This document shows positions 17,207 through 26,180 of a DNA stretch of 64,000 nt, piece by piece. Under the pieces are notes generated by a model. It had not been told where the DNA came from. It made no database searches and saw only the letters and a list, made by a program, of their open reading frames with translations. This DNA is from Chitinophaga oryziterrae. Its GTDB lineage: Bacteria > Bacteroidota > Bacteroidia > Chitinophagales > Chitinophagaceae. The stretch is taken from the NCBI RefSeq assembly GCF_009758125.1, contig NZ_WRXO01000012.1:124001-188000 (forward strand), in the 5' to 3' direction. The position numbers and the translations under genes are program-made. Each line of letters starts with the position of its first letter. Position 1 is the stretch's first letter.

Positions 17207-18781
17207 ATGTCTATTTCGAGGAGAGATTTCTTAACCCAAACCGGTAAGATTGCTGCTGCATACCCCGCCATGCTGGCACTGGGCATGCTAAAAGAATCCC
17301 CTGCCCATGCTTTCGATCTTAAAGGAAGCGGCAAAGGCAAACACATCGTTATCCTGGGCGCTGGTCTCGCAGGACTTACATCTGCTTACGAACTAAGCAA
17401 GTTAGGGTATCAATGTACCATCCTGGAAGCCAGAAACAGGGCCGGAGGCCGCTGCTGGAGCATACGAAAAGGGGCTGAACAACACGAAACAGACATCCCC
17501 ACACAAACCGCCACCTTCGACGAAGGGCAATACTTCAATGCAGGCCCTTCCCGTATTCCTCACCACCACGAGCTGACACTACATTATTGCCGGGAACTGA
17601 ACGTCCCCATACAGGTATATAACAATGTGAATGAAGCAACTTATTATTTCAGCGAGGGGAAAGGACCGCTATCCAATAAAAAAGTCCGTGCCAGGGAAAT
17701 ACATAATGACATGCGGGGATATACCACTGAATTACTCGCTAAGGCCATAGATCAGCAATCATTGGATACCGCCCTCACCAAAGAAGATACTCAGAAGATA
17801 CTCGAATACCTTCGTGCCGAAGGCGGACTCGATATAGATAAACTCTACAAAGCATCTGACAGAAGAGGATATATAGAATCTCCCGGTGCCGGAGATAAAC
17901 CAGGTAAGATAGCAGACCCGCACAAACTGGCTGATATTATCTCCTCCGGGCTCGCTGATCCCGACTTCTACAATGTGGCAGAATATACCTACGAACTGCA
18001 GATGACCATGTTCCAGGCTATCGGGGGGATGGATAAAATAGCGCAGGCTTTATCTCAAAAAGTACAGAATATCCATTTCAACTGTGAAGTAACCGCCATT
18101 TACAACCAGGAACAAGGGGTGAAAATCACCTACAAGGAGAAAGGGGCAGAAAAAGAATTATTGGCGGACCTCTGCATATGTACCTTACCTTTGCCTGTAC
18201 TAAGCAACGTTCAGCATAATTTCTCATCAGACGTAAGCAGGGCCATCGATTATATCCCCTATATCGCCACAGGCAAAATAGGATTACAGTTTAAAAGACG
18301 TTTCTGGGAAGAAGATGAACAGATTTACGGTGGTATTACACATACCAACAATGAACTGACTCAGATCTTCTACCCTTCCTACGACTACCTCGGCAAAAAG
18401 GGCATCTTACTGGGATACTACAATTTCAACGATAAAGCCAGACATACAGGCAACCTTACTCACCAGCAACGGGAACAACTCGCACTGGAAAAAGGCAGCC
18501 TGATACATCCGCAATACAAACAGGAATTTGAAAAGTCGTTCTCTGTCAGCTGGCACAAAACAAAATACAGCATGGGTGGCTGGGGATTATACACCAGCGC
18601 TACCCGGCAAACGCTCTACAAAAGCCTGCTACAGCCTGATAAACAGGTATACTTTGCCGGAGAACATACTACTTACTTAAATGCCTGGATGGCCGGCGCT
18701 TTTGAATCCGCCAGAAGAACAGTAGCTGATTTGCATGGCCGTACAACAGAACAACACATACCAAAAACTACACCGCTATGA
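17207..18781 (+). CDS. Tat-exported flavin monoamine / L-amino acid oxidase
   Basis: FAD-dependent amine oxidase family. The N-terminus carries a Tat signal (SRRDFLTQTGK with a hydrophobic stretch to about 30), so the folded flavoprotein should act in the periplasm. A dinucleotide-binding GAGLAGLTSAYEL followed by ILEARNRAGGR lies at about 50-85. The C-terminus has YFAGEHTTYLNAWMAGAFESA, the typical FAD-contact block. At 524 aa the length is normal. The stop overlaps the next start (ATGA). The substrate is unknown, but the following aminotransferase suggests amino acid or amine chemistry. Confidence 0.9.
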   Translation: MSISRRDFLTQTGKIAAAYPAMLALGMLKESPAHAFDLKGSGKGKHIVILGAGLAGLTSAYELSKLGYQCTILEARNRAGGRCWSIRKGAEQHETDIPTQTATFDEGQYFNAGPSRIPHHHELTLHYCRELNVPIQVYNNVNEATYYFSEGKGPLSNKKVRAREIHNDMRGYTTELLAKAIDQQSLDTALTKEDTQKILEYLRAEGGLDIDKLYKASDRRGYIESPGAGDKPGKIADPHKLADIISSGLADPDFYNVAEYTYELQMTMFQAIGGMDKIAQALSQKVQNIHFNCEVTAIYNQEQGVKITYKEKGAEKELLADLCICTLPLPVLSNVQHNFSSDVSRAIDYIPYIATGKIGLQFKRRFWEEDEQIYGGITHTNNELTQIFYPSYDYLGKKGILLGYYNFNDKARHTGNLTHQQREQLALEKGSLIHPQYKQEFEKSFSVSWHKTKYSMGGWGLYTSATRQTLYKSLLQPDKQVYFAGEHTTYLNAWMAGAFESARRTVADLHGRTTEQHIPKTTPL

Positions 18782-19914
18782 ACAGACGTAACTGGTTAAA
18801 GAACACCGCACTACTTACAATGCTTCCTCCGGTACTCAGCCGTCTACCGGCAGCGCCAATACCTGCTCCTATACAACACAGGCTCCGTGAAATGGCATTA
18901 CCCATGCCTACAGACCTGAAAGCCAGATTATTTGCCAACGAGAATCCTTTCGGGCCCTCTGCCAAAGCCAAACAGGCGATGATAGACAGCCTGAGCACCA
19001 GCTATCAATACCAGCTCAACCAGGTACAGGACCTGGAAGCAAAGATCTGTGCCTATGAAGGGATTGACAGTAAAATGCTGGTGACAGGCGCCGGTTCTTC
19101 TCCCCTGTTGTTAGGCACAGCGTTGGCATTATGTTCAAAAGGCGGGAACGTGATAACGGCTGATCCTACTTATGAGGACCTCCCGACACGATGCGAAAAT
19201 GTTGGTGCAAAGTGGATCAAAGTTCCCCTTACCAAAGACTATAAACACGATCTGGACGCTATGGAAAAGGCGATCAATGCAGATACCAAACTCGTGTATA
19301 TCTGCAATCCTAATAACCCTACCGGCACTATCGTAGACACGGACAAACTGAAATCATTCTGCGAAAGGGTATCCAAAAAGGTTACCGTTTTTGTAGATGA
19401 AGCATATATCGACTATCTCCCTGATCCGAAATCCTCTACATTGATCAGCAGTGTAAAAAGCGGACAGAATATAATCGTAGCACGTACCTTCTCTAAGATA
19501 TATGGACTGGCTGGCATGCGTATTGGTTACGTAATCGCTCAACCGGAAATGATCGCCTTACTCGGCAATTACGCTGATTCCGGTTTATTCCTTTTATCGG
19601 CGCCTTCCGTTGCTGCTGCTGCTGCCAGCTATCAGGATACTGCCTACATGCAGGCAACCCAGCAGAAAACCGCTGCCAGCAAACAATACCTGTACGATAC
19701 CTTAAAGGCCGAAGGATATACCTATATCCCTTCCAGCACCAACTTCGTTATGTTCCCGCTGAAAATGGACGGTACACGGTTCACAGATGAAATGATGAAA
19801 CGTGGAGTAGGGTTGCGTCACTGGAAACTAAACAATGAAGAATGGTGCCGTATCAGTATCGGCCGTATGGATGAAATGCAAGCATTTGCTACCGCTTTTA
19901 AAGAATTATCATGA
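18778..19914 (+). CDS. Exported HisC-like PLP aminotransferase
   Basis: Fold type I aminotransferase of the histidinol-phosphate aminotransferase group: RLFANENPFGPS, VTGAGSSPLL, CNPNNPTG, VDEAYIDYL, and the PLP lysine in RTFSKIYGLAGMRIGY. The first about 30 residues (NRRNWLKNTALL and a hydrophobic Ala/Pro-rich stretch) look like a Tat signal, unlike cytosolic HisC. Cofactor-loaded export would fit Tat. It overlaps both neighbours by four bases (ATGA), giving tight coupling with the oxidase and the Hint protein. It is unlikely to serve histidine synthesis. Confidence 0.87.
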   Translation: MNRRNWLKNTALLTMLPPVLSRLPAAPIPAPIQHRLREMALPMPTDLKARLFANENPFGPSAKAKQAMIDSLSTSYQYQLNQVQDLEAKICAYEGIDSKMLVTGAGSSPLLLGTALALCSKGGNVITADPTYEDLPTRCENVGAKWIKVPLTKDYKHDLDAMEKAINADTKLVYICNPNNPTGTIVDTDKLKSFCERVSKKVTVFVDEAYIDYLPDPKSSTLISSVKSGQNIIVARTFSKIYGLAGMRIGYVIAQPEMIALLGNYADSGLFLLSAPSVAAAAASYQDTAYMQATQQKTAASKQYLYDTLKAEGYTYIPSSTNFVMFPLKMDGTRFTDEMMKRGVGLRHWKLNNEEWCRISIGRMDEMQAFATAFKELS

Positions 19915-20891
19915 GAATATATATCCTTCCCTTTTTGCTCCTCATCACTTGTCAGCTATCGGCACAAACACGTCCTATGCGGGCGGAAGAATACGACAAG
20001 TGTAAAACCTTTACTGTAAAAGATCTCGACAACGATACTTATGTCAAGTTCAATAATGCCTATGTCCTTGACCGTTATGAAATGCGTAAGCCTTATATCA
20101 TTACCGGTGATGACGGACTCAAAAAACGCATAGATCTTTATCGCCTGGTGGCAAAAGACAGTATGCTGGATATTGGTACTATGATTTTTTACACCAATGA
20201 AAAAGGCAAATTATACAGCGCTGTAATGCCCATCTTCAATACTAATCCGGAAATCTGGAATAAGTATTTTGAAGATATCCATGCTATAGATAAAGAAGAA
20301 AGGAACTTCGTACTGAAGCTCTCTTATGTATTATCCAAAGAGTTCAGCTTTCAGTTGTACAAATCTATGAATGGCGGGAAAGATGTAAAAGGAGAATCAG
20401 GCACCTATGGAACCGATATCTGTTTCCCGGGAGATCAGTTAGTAACACTGGCTGATGGTTCTCAAAAAGAGCTGCGCAATATTGTCATTGGCGATAAAAT
20501 CTCCAGTCTGGATGCGGAGACACACCAACCTGATATCGTTACTGTGAAAGAGCTGACTGTACACACGCCAAAGAATTATGCCATTACACAATTACTGGTG
20601 ATGAATGCTACGCAAACAGATAATTTAACGGCCCATACCGTAACTCTCTCAGGGAAAATATTAAAGGCGACCCCTAATCATCCTGTGCAAACAGTAAGTG
20701 GTAAAAAAACGATCGGTGAAGTAGCAACGGGTGATGAGTTATTATGTATGGACGACAAAACAAAAGCCTTCCGTACTTATACTGTCATCAACAAAACCGA
20801 ATCTGCCGGCGGGTTACAACCTGTTTATAACATCGTCACAGATAAAGGGAGTACGTTCATTATGAATGAAGTAATGGTATTGCAGAAATAA
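19911..20891 (+). CDS. Secreted Hint-domain protein
   Basis: A 326-aa protein with a signal peptide (about 1-20, ending LSAQ), an N-terminal part of about 140 residues I do not recognise, and a C-terminal Hint (Hedgehog/intein) domain. Hint features: ICFPGDQLVTLADGSQKEL with the nucleophile Cys (about 178), IGDKISSLD, and the block B-like ATPNHPV. The domain ends FIMNEVMVLQK, so the Asn plus nucleophile needed for protein splicing is absent. Only N-terminal cleavage or ester formation is possible, as in Hedgehog. Third gene of the Tat oxidase-aminotransferase operon. Confidence 0.8.
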   Translation: MRIYILPFLLLITCQLSAQTRPMRAEEYDKCKTFTVKDLDNDTYVKFNNAYVLDRYEMRKPYIITGDDGLKKRIDLYRLVAKDSMLDIGTMIFYTNEKGKLYSAVMPIFNTNPEIWNKYFEDIHAIDKEERNFVLKLSYVLSKEFSFQLYKSMNGGKDVKGESGTYGTDICFPGDQLVTLADGSQKELRNIVIGDKISSLDAETHQPDIVTVKELTVHTPKNYAITQLLVMNATQTDNLTAHTVTLSGKILKATPNHPVQTVSGKKTIGEVATGDELLCMDDKTKAFRTYTVINKTESAGGLQPVYNIVTDKGSTFIMNEVMVLQK

Positions 20892-20913
20892 TTTACACAG
20901 CACGGTAAGATAT

Positions 20914-20954
20914 GGGAACAGGCACCGGAATTTCCCTCTCCGGTGCCTGTTCCC
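20914..20954 (+). terminator. Long hairpin after the Hint operon
   Basis: A perfect 16-bp stem (20914-20929 with 20939-20954, loop ATTTCCCTC) starts 22 bases after the Hint gene stop. No T-run follows, so it may act as a 3'-end stabiliser or an atypical terminator. Confidence 0.65.
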
Positions 20955-21027
20955 GGCCGTATCCGCCAGAATGAGTATTTATAGAGATATTCCCTGAGTA
21001 TATGTCCCCCGAAGCCCAATAGTATCC

Positions 21028-21035
21028 TATATTTG
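21028..21035 (+). promoter_or_regulatory. -7 box for the lectin lipoprotein gene
   Basis: TATATTTG matches TAnnTTTG and lies 25 bases before the ATG at 21061. The -33 element is unclear. Confidence 0.45.
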
Positions 21036-21060
21036 ATTAACCTTAAAATAACCCACTGAT

Positions 21061-22719
21061 ATGAGAAAGACATTTATGTATCTCATAACCCCTTTCGTTT
21101 TTATTACCCTGCAAAACTGTAACAAAACACAAACGAAACTGGTTAATGAATCCTTACAGGCATCTACTGCGCTTGCTGCTACTACAATTAGTGATTATGA
21201 TATTTATACTTTTGAATGCCTGGCAGGAGGCAAATACATGGAGGTCTCCGGACTTCCTGCGTATAATGAAAAATACAGTGATCAGCGCGGGATCACTCAG
21301 TATGCCAGCTCCATATCCAACGGTAATATCGATGGCTGGCAAAGATGGCATATCATCTATAAGAGTACCGTTAACAACATTAAATATTACTACATCAGGA
21401 ATGTATTCAGCGGTAAATTACTTGATCTGCCCGGCGCTTCACAGACAGCAGGTACACAATTACAGCAATACGCTGAGTTTATTTTCCCTGCTGATGAACA
21501 GCTATGGAGTATAACGGCTATGGATTCTGCCAATGTCTATCGCATTACTAACAAAGGCAGTGGTATGGCCATTACTGCCAGCTCCACATCCAATGGTAGT
21601 GCGATCACACAGGAAACTCCGGGCACAGGTGACAATCAGAAATGGCGGCTTGTGAAACGCGATGCTGATACTTACCGCGATGATAACGTTGTACGGTTCT
21701 TTAACAGAAATGATCCTTCACAGGGATCAGTTGCATTTGATGAAGGCACCAGTATTCCTTTAAGCAATGGTAATGTGCTATGGGTAACACAGGATGCCTG
21801 GGATGGAGCTTCTTTACAGCCTAATGGTAAATTCAGTTGTAGCTCCTTCTTTAGCTATGGCAATTCGATCTTAATCCAGCCGACTGCAAGTAACTGGTGG
21901 CCCTGGCTTGATATCACTATCAATATGACCCGCGATTCCAGCGCTCAGAACAGACCGAAACAGATCTGTGATATTCAGGCTGGTAATACGTTTGCGTGGC
22001 CGGGTCCCGGAATGCAAATAGGGGACCATGTATATCTGCAGTGCGGAGAGGGTTCGGGCTTAGTTGCTACCAATCAATCGCTGTATGACCTGATGCCGAA
22101 AAGTGGCAGCAAGTGGCAGGTCAAAAGAACATTACCGGCAGGAATGAGCGGTCAGGCAAGCATCCTCTATTCAGCAGGCATGGTGAAAGCGGATGATGGT
22201 TATGTGTATGCATTCGGAACACAGGGAACGGGGTTCGGTTATACCTGTAATGTACATGTAGCCCGCTTTCCAATAACGAATCCTCAATTATGGACATTCT
22301 GGAATGGTACCGGTTGGGTTAATGCACCGGTATCCGGTGACGCAGCCAGAATAACAGACGGATTAGGTACAGCTACCATTGCTTATGTAAATGGCAAATA
22401 TGTGATGGTAACCATGGACCAGGGTTTTAACTGTGATAACAGCAGGAATATATATACAGCAACCAGTAGCAGTCCTACAGGACCTTTTACCACACGTACG
22501 CAGGTGTATACTATCAATGAATACTTATACGGTAATTATGCACGGTATTATACACCCGCAATACATCCGGAGTCTGTCAACGGACGCAACGAGTTACTTG
22601 TTACTTATTGTCTTAATTTCTCTGCCTGTGGCGTAGAAGGCTGTGTTGACGGGTATCTTGATCCATATTTTTACCGTGTAAAAGGTGTGCGTGTACCTTA
22701 TGCAAAGATTGGTTTGTAG
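21061..22719 (+). CDS. Lipoprotein with ricin-type lectin domain and C-terminal propeller-like domain
   Basis: A 552-aa surface lipoprotein (signal with FITLQNC; Cys about 20). Residues about 40-195 form a ricin B-type beta-trefoil: YYIRNVFSGKLLDLPGAS, GTQLQQYAEF..DEQLWSI, and RITNKGSGMAITA with a final QKWRL, the QxW repeats of carbohydrate-binding trefoils. The C-terminal about 350 residues are aromatic and Gly-rich with repeated WVTQDAW, YVYAFGTQG and YVNGKYVMVTMDQ blocks, like DUF5005/DUF4185 five-bladed propellers. It is probably a glycan-binding or hydrolytic surface protein. Catalytic residues cannot be assigned. Monocistronic. Confidence 0.7.
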   Translation: MRKTFMYLITPFVFITLQNCNKTQTKLVNESLQASTALAATTISDYDIYTFECLAGGKYMEVSGLPAYNEKYSDQRGITQYASSISNGNIDGWQRWHIIYKSTVNNIKYYYIRNVFSGKLLDLPGASQTAGTQLQQYAEFIFPADEQLWSITAMDSANVYRITNKGSGMAITASSTSNGSAITQETPGTGDNQKWRLVKRDADTYRDDNVVRFFNRNDPSQGSVAFDEGTSIPLSNGNVLWVTQDAWDGASLQPNGKFSCSSFFSYGNSILIQPTASNWWPWLDITINMTRDSSAQNRPKQICDIQAGNTFAWPGPGMQIGDHVYLQCGEGSGLVATNQSLYDLMPKSGSKWQVKRTLPAGMSGQASILYSAGMVKADDGYVYAFGTQGTGFGYTCNVHVARFPITNPQLWTFWNGTGWVNAPVSGDAARITDGLGTATIAYVNGKYVMVTMDQGFNCDNSRNIYTATSSSPTGPFTTRTQVYTINEYLYGNYARYYTPAIHPESVNGRNELLVTYCLNFSACGVEGCVDGYLDPYFYRVKGVRVPYAKIGL

Positions 22720-22916
22720 ATAGCGATTAGTGTATTCCATCAGGAGCCTTTTATGTGTTGTTACAAAATGCAATATGTTTTGCCACAAACATATTGAAGG
22801 TGCATTAATTATTTTTGATACCCTCTCCTCCTTTACAACAATTCCCTGCACCCCATTGCAGTTATCCCTGAATGAACAAAATGGTTTTCCGTTTTTGGAA
22901 ATGAACAGAGTGGTTC

Positions 22917-22946
22917 TTGGCATTCCAATCCCCGAAAATATCTTTG
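22917..22946 (+). promoter_or_regulatory. Bacteroidota promoter for the RteC-like gene
   Basis: -33-like TTGG at 22917-22920, 18-base spacer, then -7 box TATCTTTG at 22939-22946, matching TAnnTTTG. It leaves an 81-base leader before ATG 23028. The rest of the 308-base gap 22720-23027 shows no gene. Confidence 0.55.
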
Positions 22947-23027
22947 CTTCAGATTTAAATCAAATTACACTTTAGAGTTAATCTCCTGCAGGATTTAACC
23001 CACATTTCTCATCTTAACAATTAAAAG

Positions 23028-24143
23028 ATGCCAAATTTAAACATGTCTCGTTTCGAGACACTGGTTCATGCTGCCCCGCAACAGCAATTCTTACCCATCG
23101 ATCAGCAGGACATTGATGCTATCATATTCGAATTGATCGGGGAGAAAGAGCAGATACTGGAAGCGCTGGACAGATGTACTGATGAAAAAGCAGTAGAACA
23201 TTATGTGAGAACAAGGCAACACCAGCTGGTGCGCCTGATGGACTTTGTAATGGAAACGAATGATGATATCAGTAAACACATTTTCAGATCCTTGGGGGAG
23301 TTGCTTAACTTCCTGGAGAAAGATTTCTCTCGCTACCTGGATGAAGATTGCCAGCTTCCGGAGGCCTATCTGACAATTATCCGGGAAGTCATGATTGATG
23401 AGATCGAGCTTGTCAGCTATAAAATAGCCAATCTCGATGAGCAGTTAAAGGGTATCGTAATGAAGCCTTACGAGGTATTTCTCCCCGATGAAGTGCGTGA
23501 TTCCATGTTCACCTATCACGAAGTGTATTACCTCCAAAAGCTGGTGCATGAATTATATGAAATGCTGACAGGGACAGCAATAATTGAGGATGTACAACTG
23601 TTACTATTGCAATTCGATTTTAATGATCCTGAATATTTCAGTTATTTCATTGACATACTCAGGCAGAATATTGATGAAGCAATCAGTATCAAAGATAAAA
23701 AAGAGAAGATCTTTTTATTCAAGAAGTACTTTAACCAGATCACTGTTCATCCGGGCATGTATCTCAAAAAGCTGCACAAACCACTTAAAGAACAACTCGA
23801 ATCCTGGTTGTTGGCAGAGCTTAGCTACCTGGAGAACTATGAGGGATTATTGACTGGTGGATATTTGCCGGGAGAACTGGATATATGGAAAGAGTTTAAG
23901 GTACAGACAACTCTTAGCGTACCTCAATTAGGCCGCCTGGTTGGGTTGTTGTTAACATCAGGAATTATTCTCAATAAGAATAAAAAAGAGTTAGCCAGCT
24001 TCTTCTCCGCTTTTTTCACCTCACCTAAGAGTGATATTGTCACGATGGACCATGTCCGCAATTCTTTTTACGATAGAAGTATTGGACTGGCAAATTCCAT
24101 ACGTGACATACTTGCTAAACTGATAAATTTGTCCAGGGAATGA
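23028..24143 (+). CDS. RteC-like helical protein
   Basis: A 371-aa, all-helical, acidic cytosolic protein without signal or membrane segment. The C-terminal about 90 residues (FKVQTTLSVPQLGRLVGLLL, TSGIILNKNKKELASFFSAFF, YDRSIGLANSIRDILAKLI) resemble the RteC family. RteC regulates excision of Bacteroides conjugative transposons, and its homologues are scattered in Bacteroidota genomes, often away from any transposon. A perfect terminator follows. Its link to mobile DNA here is only suggested by the initiator/DnaC-like genes downstream. Confidence 0.6.
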   Translation: MPNLNMSRFETLVHAAPQQQFLPIDQQDIDAIIFELIGEKEQILEALDRCTDEKAVEHYVRTRQHQLVRLMDFVMETNDDISKHIFRSLGELLNFLEKDFSRYLDEDCQLPEAYLTIIREVMIDEIELVSYKIANLDEQLKGIVMKPYEVFLPDEVRDSMFTYHEVYYLQKLVHELYEMLTGTAIIEDVQLLLLQFDFNDPEYFSYFIDILRQNIDEAISIKDKKEKIFLFKKYFNQITVHPGMYLKKLHKPLKEQLESWLLAELSYLENYEGLLTGGYLPGELDIWKEFKVQTTLSVPQLGRLVGLLLTSGIILNKNKKELASFFSAFFTSPKSDIVTMDHVRNSFYDRSIGLANSIRDILAKLINLSRE

Positions 24144-24180
24144 AACTATTTTTATAAAATATTTCATTGACAATCAATTT

Positions 24181-24210
24181 GTTTGCAGGGCTTGTGCAAG
24201 TCCTGCAAAC
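24181..24210 (+). terminator. Intrinsic terminator of the RteC-like gene
   Basis: GTTTGCAGG (24181-24189) pairs with CCTGCAAAC (24202-24210). The loop holds a second stem CTTG/CAAG. A T-rich stretch follows. The rest of 24144-24385 shows no gene. Confidence 0.8.
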
Positions 24211-24385
24211 ATTATCCATTGTTTATTTTACTTCATTTGCTTCATCAATCAATCAAAATCTATGTCCAGAGAGTGGCCCACTAAACAATCTCTCTATCTC
24301 TTTAGAGCAGGTCTTTTTCGTGAAATACGGCGGATGCTGAATTCATTCCCTCCGCAAATTTTTAAACCTTGAAAAAGCACATCAA

Positions 24386-25132
24386 ATGACAGTGAATTAC
24401 ATCAAACATCTGAACACCGCTATGTCCAATTTTCACAAAGGAGGGCGAAGATTGCACGTGACTCATGCTGCGCTGTATGTCGCTTTATTTCATATCTGGA
24501 ACCAATATCATTTTCAGGCTGAATTTCCTGTTATAAGGGAAGATGCTATGGGATACAGCAGGATAGGTTCCCGCAACACTTATCTGCGATGCCTTAAGGA
24601 GTTGCATAACTGCGGATTAATCACTTACACTCCCGGTGTTGATATAAACACCCCGGCATTGATCAGTATAACGCAATGGGGCGATGATGGGGAATTACTA
24701 TTTGACAACCTTGTGAGCCGGGTCGTTTTTGATACGGGTGATAAGAATTACGGGGTTAAAAGAGAGCGGGGTACCCAGCCCCAAACTGAGCATCTACCCG
24801 GCTCAAAAAAGAGCCCTACTAATAAACAATATATAAACAATGTTAAACAAGAGAGCGTAAACGCGCTCACGCTCAAAAAAAAAGAAATAAAAAATCCTTC
24901 TCAGGAAGAGGTGGAAGGGTACTTCAACACTAACGGCCTGCCGCAGACTGAAGCCCGCAAATTTTTCTTCTATTACCAGGCCAGAGGCTGGATCGTTAAG
25001 GGAGCCCCTCTTCGCGACTGGGAATCCGCCGCGCGAAAATGGATGCTGAATACGGGATTCCTCAGCAACGAGGTTGCTACTCCAGGAAAATTACATGTCA
25101 ATCAAAACAAACGTTATGACATCCCGCTATGA
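24386..25132 (+). CDS. Replication-initiator-like winged-helix protein
   Basis: A 248-aa protein. Residues 1-110 look like a winged-helix DNA-binding domain (LHVTHAALYVALFHIWN, RIGSRNTYLRCLKELHNCGLITY). A Lys-rich linker follows. The C-terminal part EEVEGYFNTNGLPQTEARKFFFYYQARGWIVKGAPLRDWESAARKW resembles the DnaD-like tail of phage replisome organisers and related element-borne initiators. The next gene encodes a DnaC-like ATPase and overlaps it, a pairing typical of phage or integrative-element replication modules. No integrase or structural gene is nearby, so it may be a remnant or a domesticated pair. Confidence 0.7.
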   Translation: MTVNYIKHLNTAMSNFHKGGRRLHVTHAALYVALFHIWNQYHFQAEFPVIREDAMGYSRIGSRNTYLRCLKELHNCGLITYTPGVDINTPALISITQWGDDGELLFDNLVSRVVFDTGDKNYGVKRERGTQPQTEHLPGSKKSPTNKQYINNVKQESVNALTLKKKEIKNPSQEEVEGYFNTNGLPQTEARKFFFYYQARGWIVKGAPLRDWESAARKWMLNTGFLSNEVATPGKLHVNQNKRYDIPL

Positions 25133-25736
25133 TTACGACGCTCTCTTTCAGCACATTACGGGAGATGGTAAACGCATCTATGGGCCCGGATTTGAGATAC
25201 CTGAGCTGGACCGGCCAGTGGTACGTAAGTTAATCGCTTATGTATTGCATGATGAAGTAGTTGCCCAGGAAGAAAATATTGTTTTCCACAAGGGTGTATT
25301 ACTCACAGGGAATGTAGGTTGTGGCAAAACATCCCTGATGCATCTCATGAGAAACTTCAGTAAAGATTCCTTTAAGCCGGTGATCAAATCCTGTCAGGAG
25401 ATCAGCATTGAGTTTAGCCATAAGGGTTATGAAACCATTACAAAGTATACTACCAATGCTTTTCATCCCTATAGCTGCGTACCCCGCATATATTGCTTTG
25501 ATGACCTGGGACTGGAGACTCCTGTTAATTTCTGGGGAGATAAACTGAATGTGATGGTGAGGATTCTGTTGTCGAGATACGATCTGTTCATTTCGCATAA
25601 GATGTTGACACATGTTACCACAAATCTAAACGGCAATGAGTTGGAAGAGATTTATGGGAATCGTTTGAGAAGCAGGATGAGAGAGATGTTTAACCTCATC
25701 TCATTTGATCCTGATACAACGGATAAGAGAAAATAG
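25095..25736 (+). CDS. DnaC/IstB-like AAA+ ATPase (helicase-loader-like)
   Basis: P-loop ATPase with Walker A GNVGCGKTS, Walker B as CFDDLGLE (Asp-Asp), sensor-1-like THVTTNLNGNELEE and an arginine-rich YGNRLRSRMREMF near the end, as in DnaC and IstB. I start it at ATG 25095, inside the end of the initiator-like gene; ATG 25116 and TTG 25074 are alternatives. In the family it loads a replicative helicase or assists a transposase. The pairing with the initiator-like gene favours helicase loading. The hairpin array at 25763-26140 follows directly. Confidence 0.8.
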   Translation: MSIKTNVMTSRYDYDALFQHITGDGKRIYGPGFEIPELDRPVVRKLIAYVLHDEVVAQEENIVFHKGVLLTGNVGCGKTSLMHLMRNFSKDSFKPVIKSCQEISIEFSHKGYETITKYTTNAFHPYSCVPRIYCFDDLGLETPVNFWGDKLNVMVRILLSRYDLFISHKMLTHVTTNLNGNELEEIYGNRLRSRMREMFNLISFDPDTTDKRK

Positions 25737-25762
25737 TTTTAGAGTTTGCGTGATATATAATG

Positions 25763-26140
25763 GTTGGGTAGTCCTGCCTGACTCACGATTTTTGGCTCTG
25801 TTTTGAGGGTTTAACAAACAATAGCTATGAAAAACGGCCTGGTAATCCTGCCGGGCTGCTTTTATCCTTATGCAAAGAAATTAAATATAGGGTTAACAAA
25901 TCAATCATGTAACCGACCTGGCAATCTTATCGGGTTGTTTTTATCCTTGTAAAAGAATTTTGTATTAGTGTTTTCTTGTTTTATGTAAACAGCCCGGTAA
26001 TCGTGCCGGGCCGCTTTTATCCCTATACCAAGAAGTTCATTTCAGAATGGCTACGTAACCAGACCGGTAATCCTGCCGGACTGTCCATCGATTTTGAGGA
26101 TACAGTTTTCATAGAACAGGCCTGGTAATCCTGCCGGGCC
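25763..26140. repeat. Decayed tandem array of about 57-78-nt units with a palindromic core
   Basis: Six related imperfect palindromes of about 20 bases, consensus GCCCGGTAATCCTGCCGGGC, lie at 25763-25782 (degenerate), 25837-25856, 25915-25937, 25992-26011, 26062-26081 and 26119-26140. Starts are spaced about 74, 78, 77, 70 and 57 bases. Units 2-4 also share a flank GCTTTTATCC(T/C)TAT..AAAGAA, so the whole unit was duplicated, not just the palindrome. Each core looks like a terminator hairpin followed by T's. There is no convincing CDS in 25737-26180. Repeat plus flank decay rightwards. Confidence 0.85.
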
Positions 26141-26146
26141 TTTATC

Positions 26147-26176
26147 AAAAAAGGGATTCATTGCTGAATCCTTTTT
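26147..26176. terminator. Terminator after the 188-aa gene
   Basis: GGATTCA (26154-26160) pairs with TGAATCC (26165-26171), extended by A-tract/T-tract pairing with a one-base bulge. On the minus strand the stem is followed by a T-run. It is just downstream of the minus-strand gene ending at 26181. Confidence 0.65.
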
Positions 26177-26180
26177 AACA

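Noticed and set aside
18778..19914. Histidine biosynthesis gene hisC
   Set aside because: It carries an export signal and sits with an oxidase and Hint gene, not with his genes.
19911..20891. Intein
   Set aside because: The Hint domain is at the C-terminus with no C-extein, and the terminal Asn/nucleophile pair is missing.
25763..26140. CRISPR array
   Set aside because: The repeats are palindromic cores inside longer decayed tandem units, spacers share sequence, copies are degenerate and no cas gene is near.
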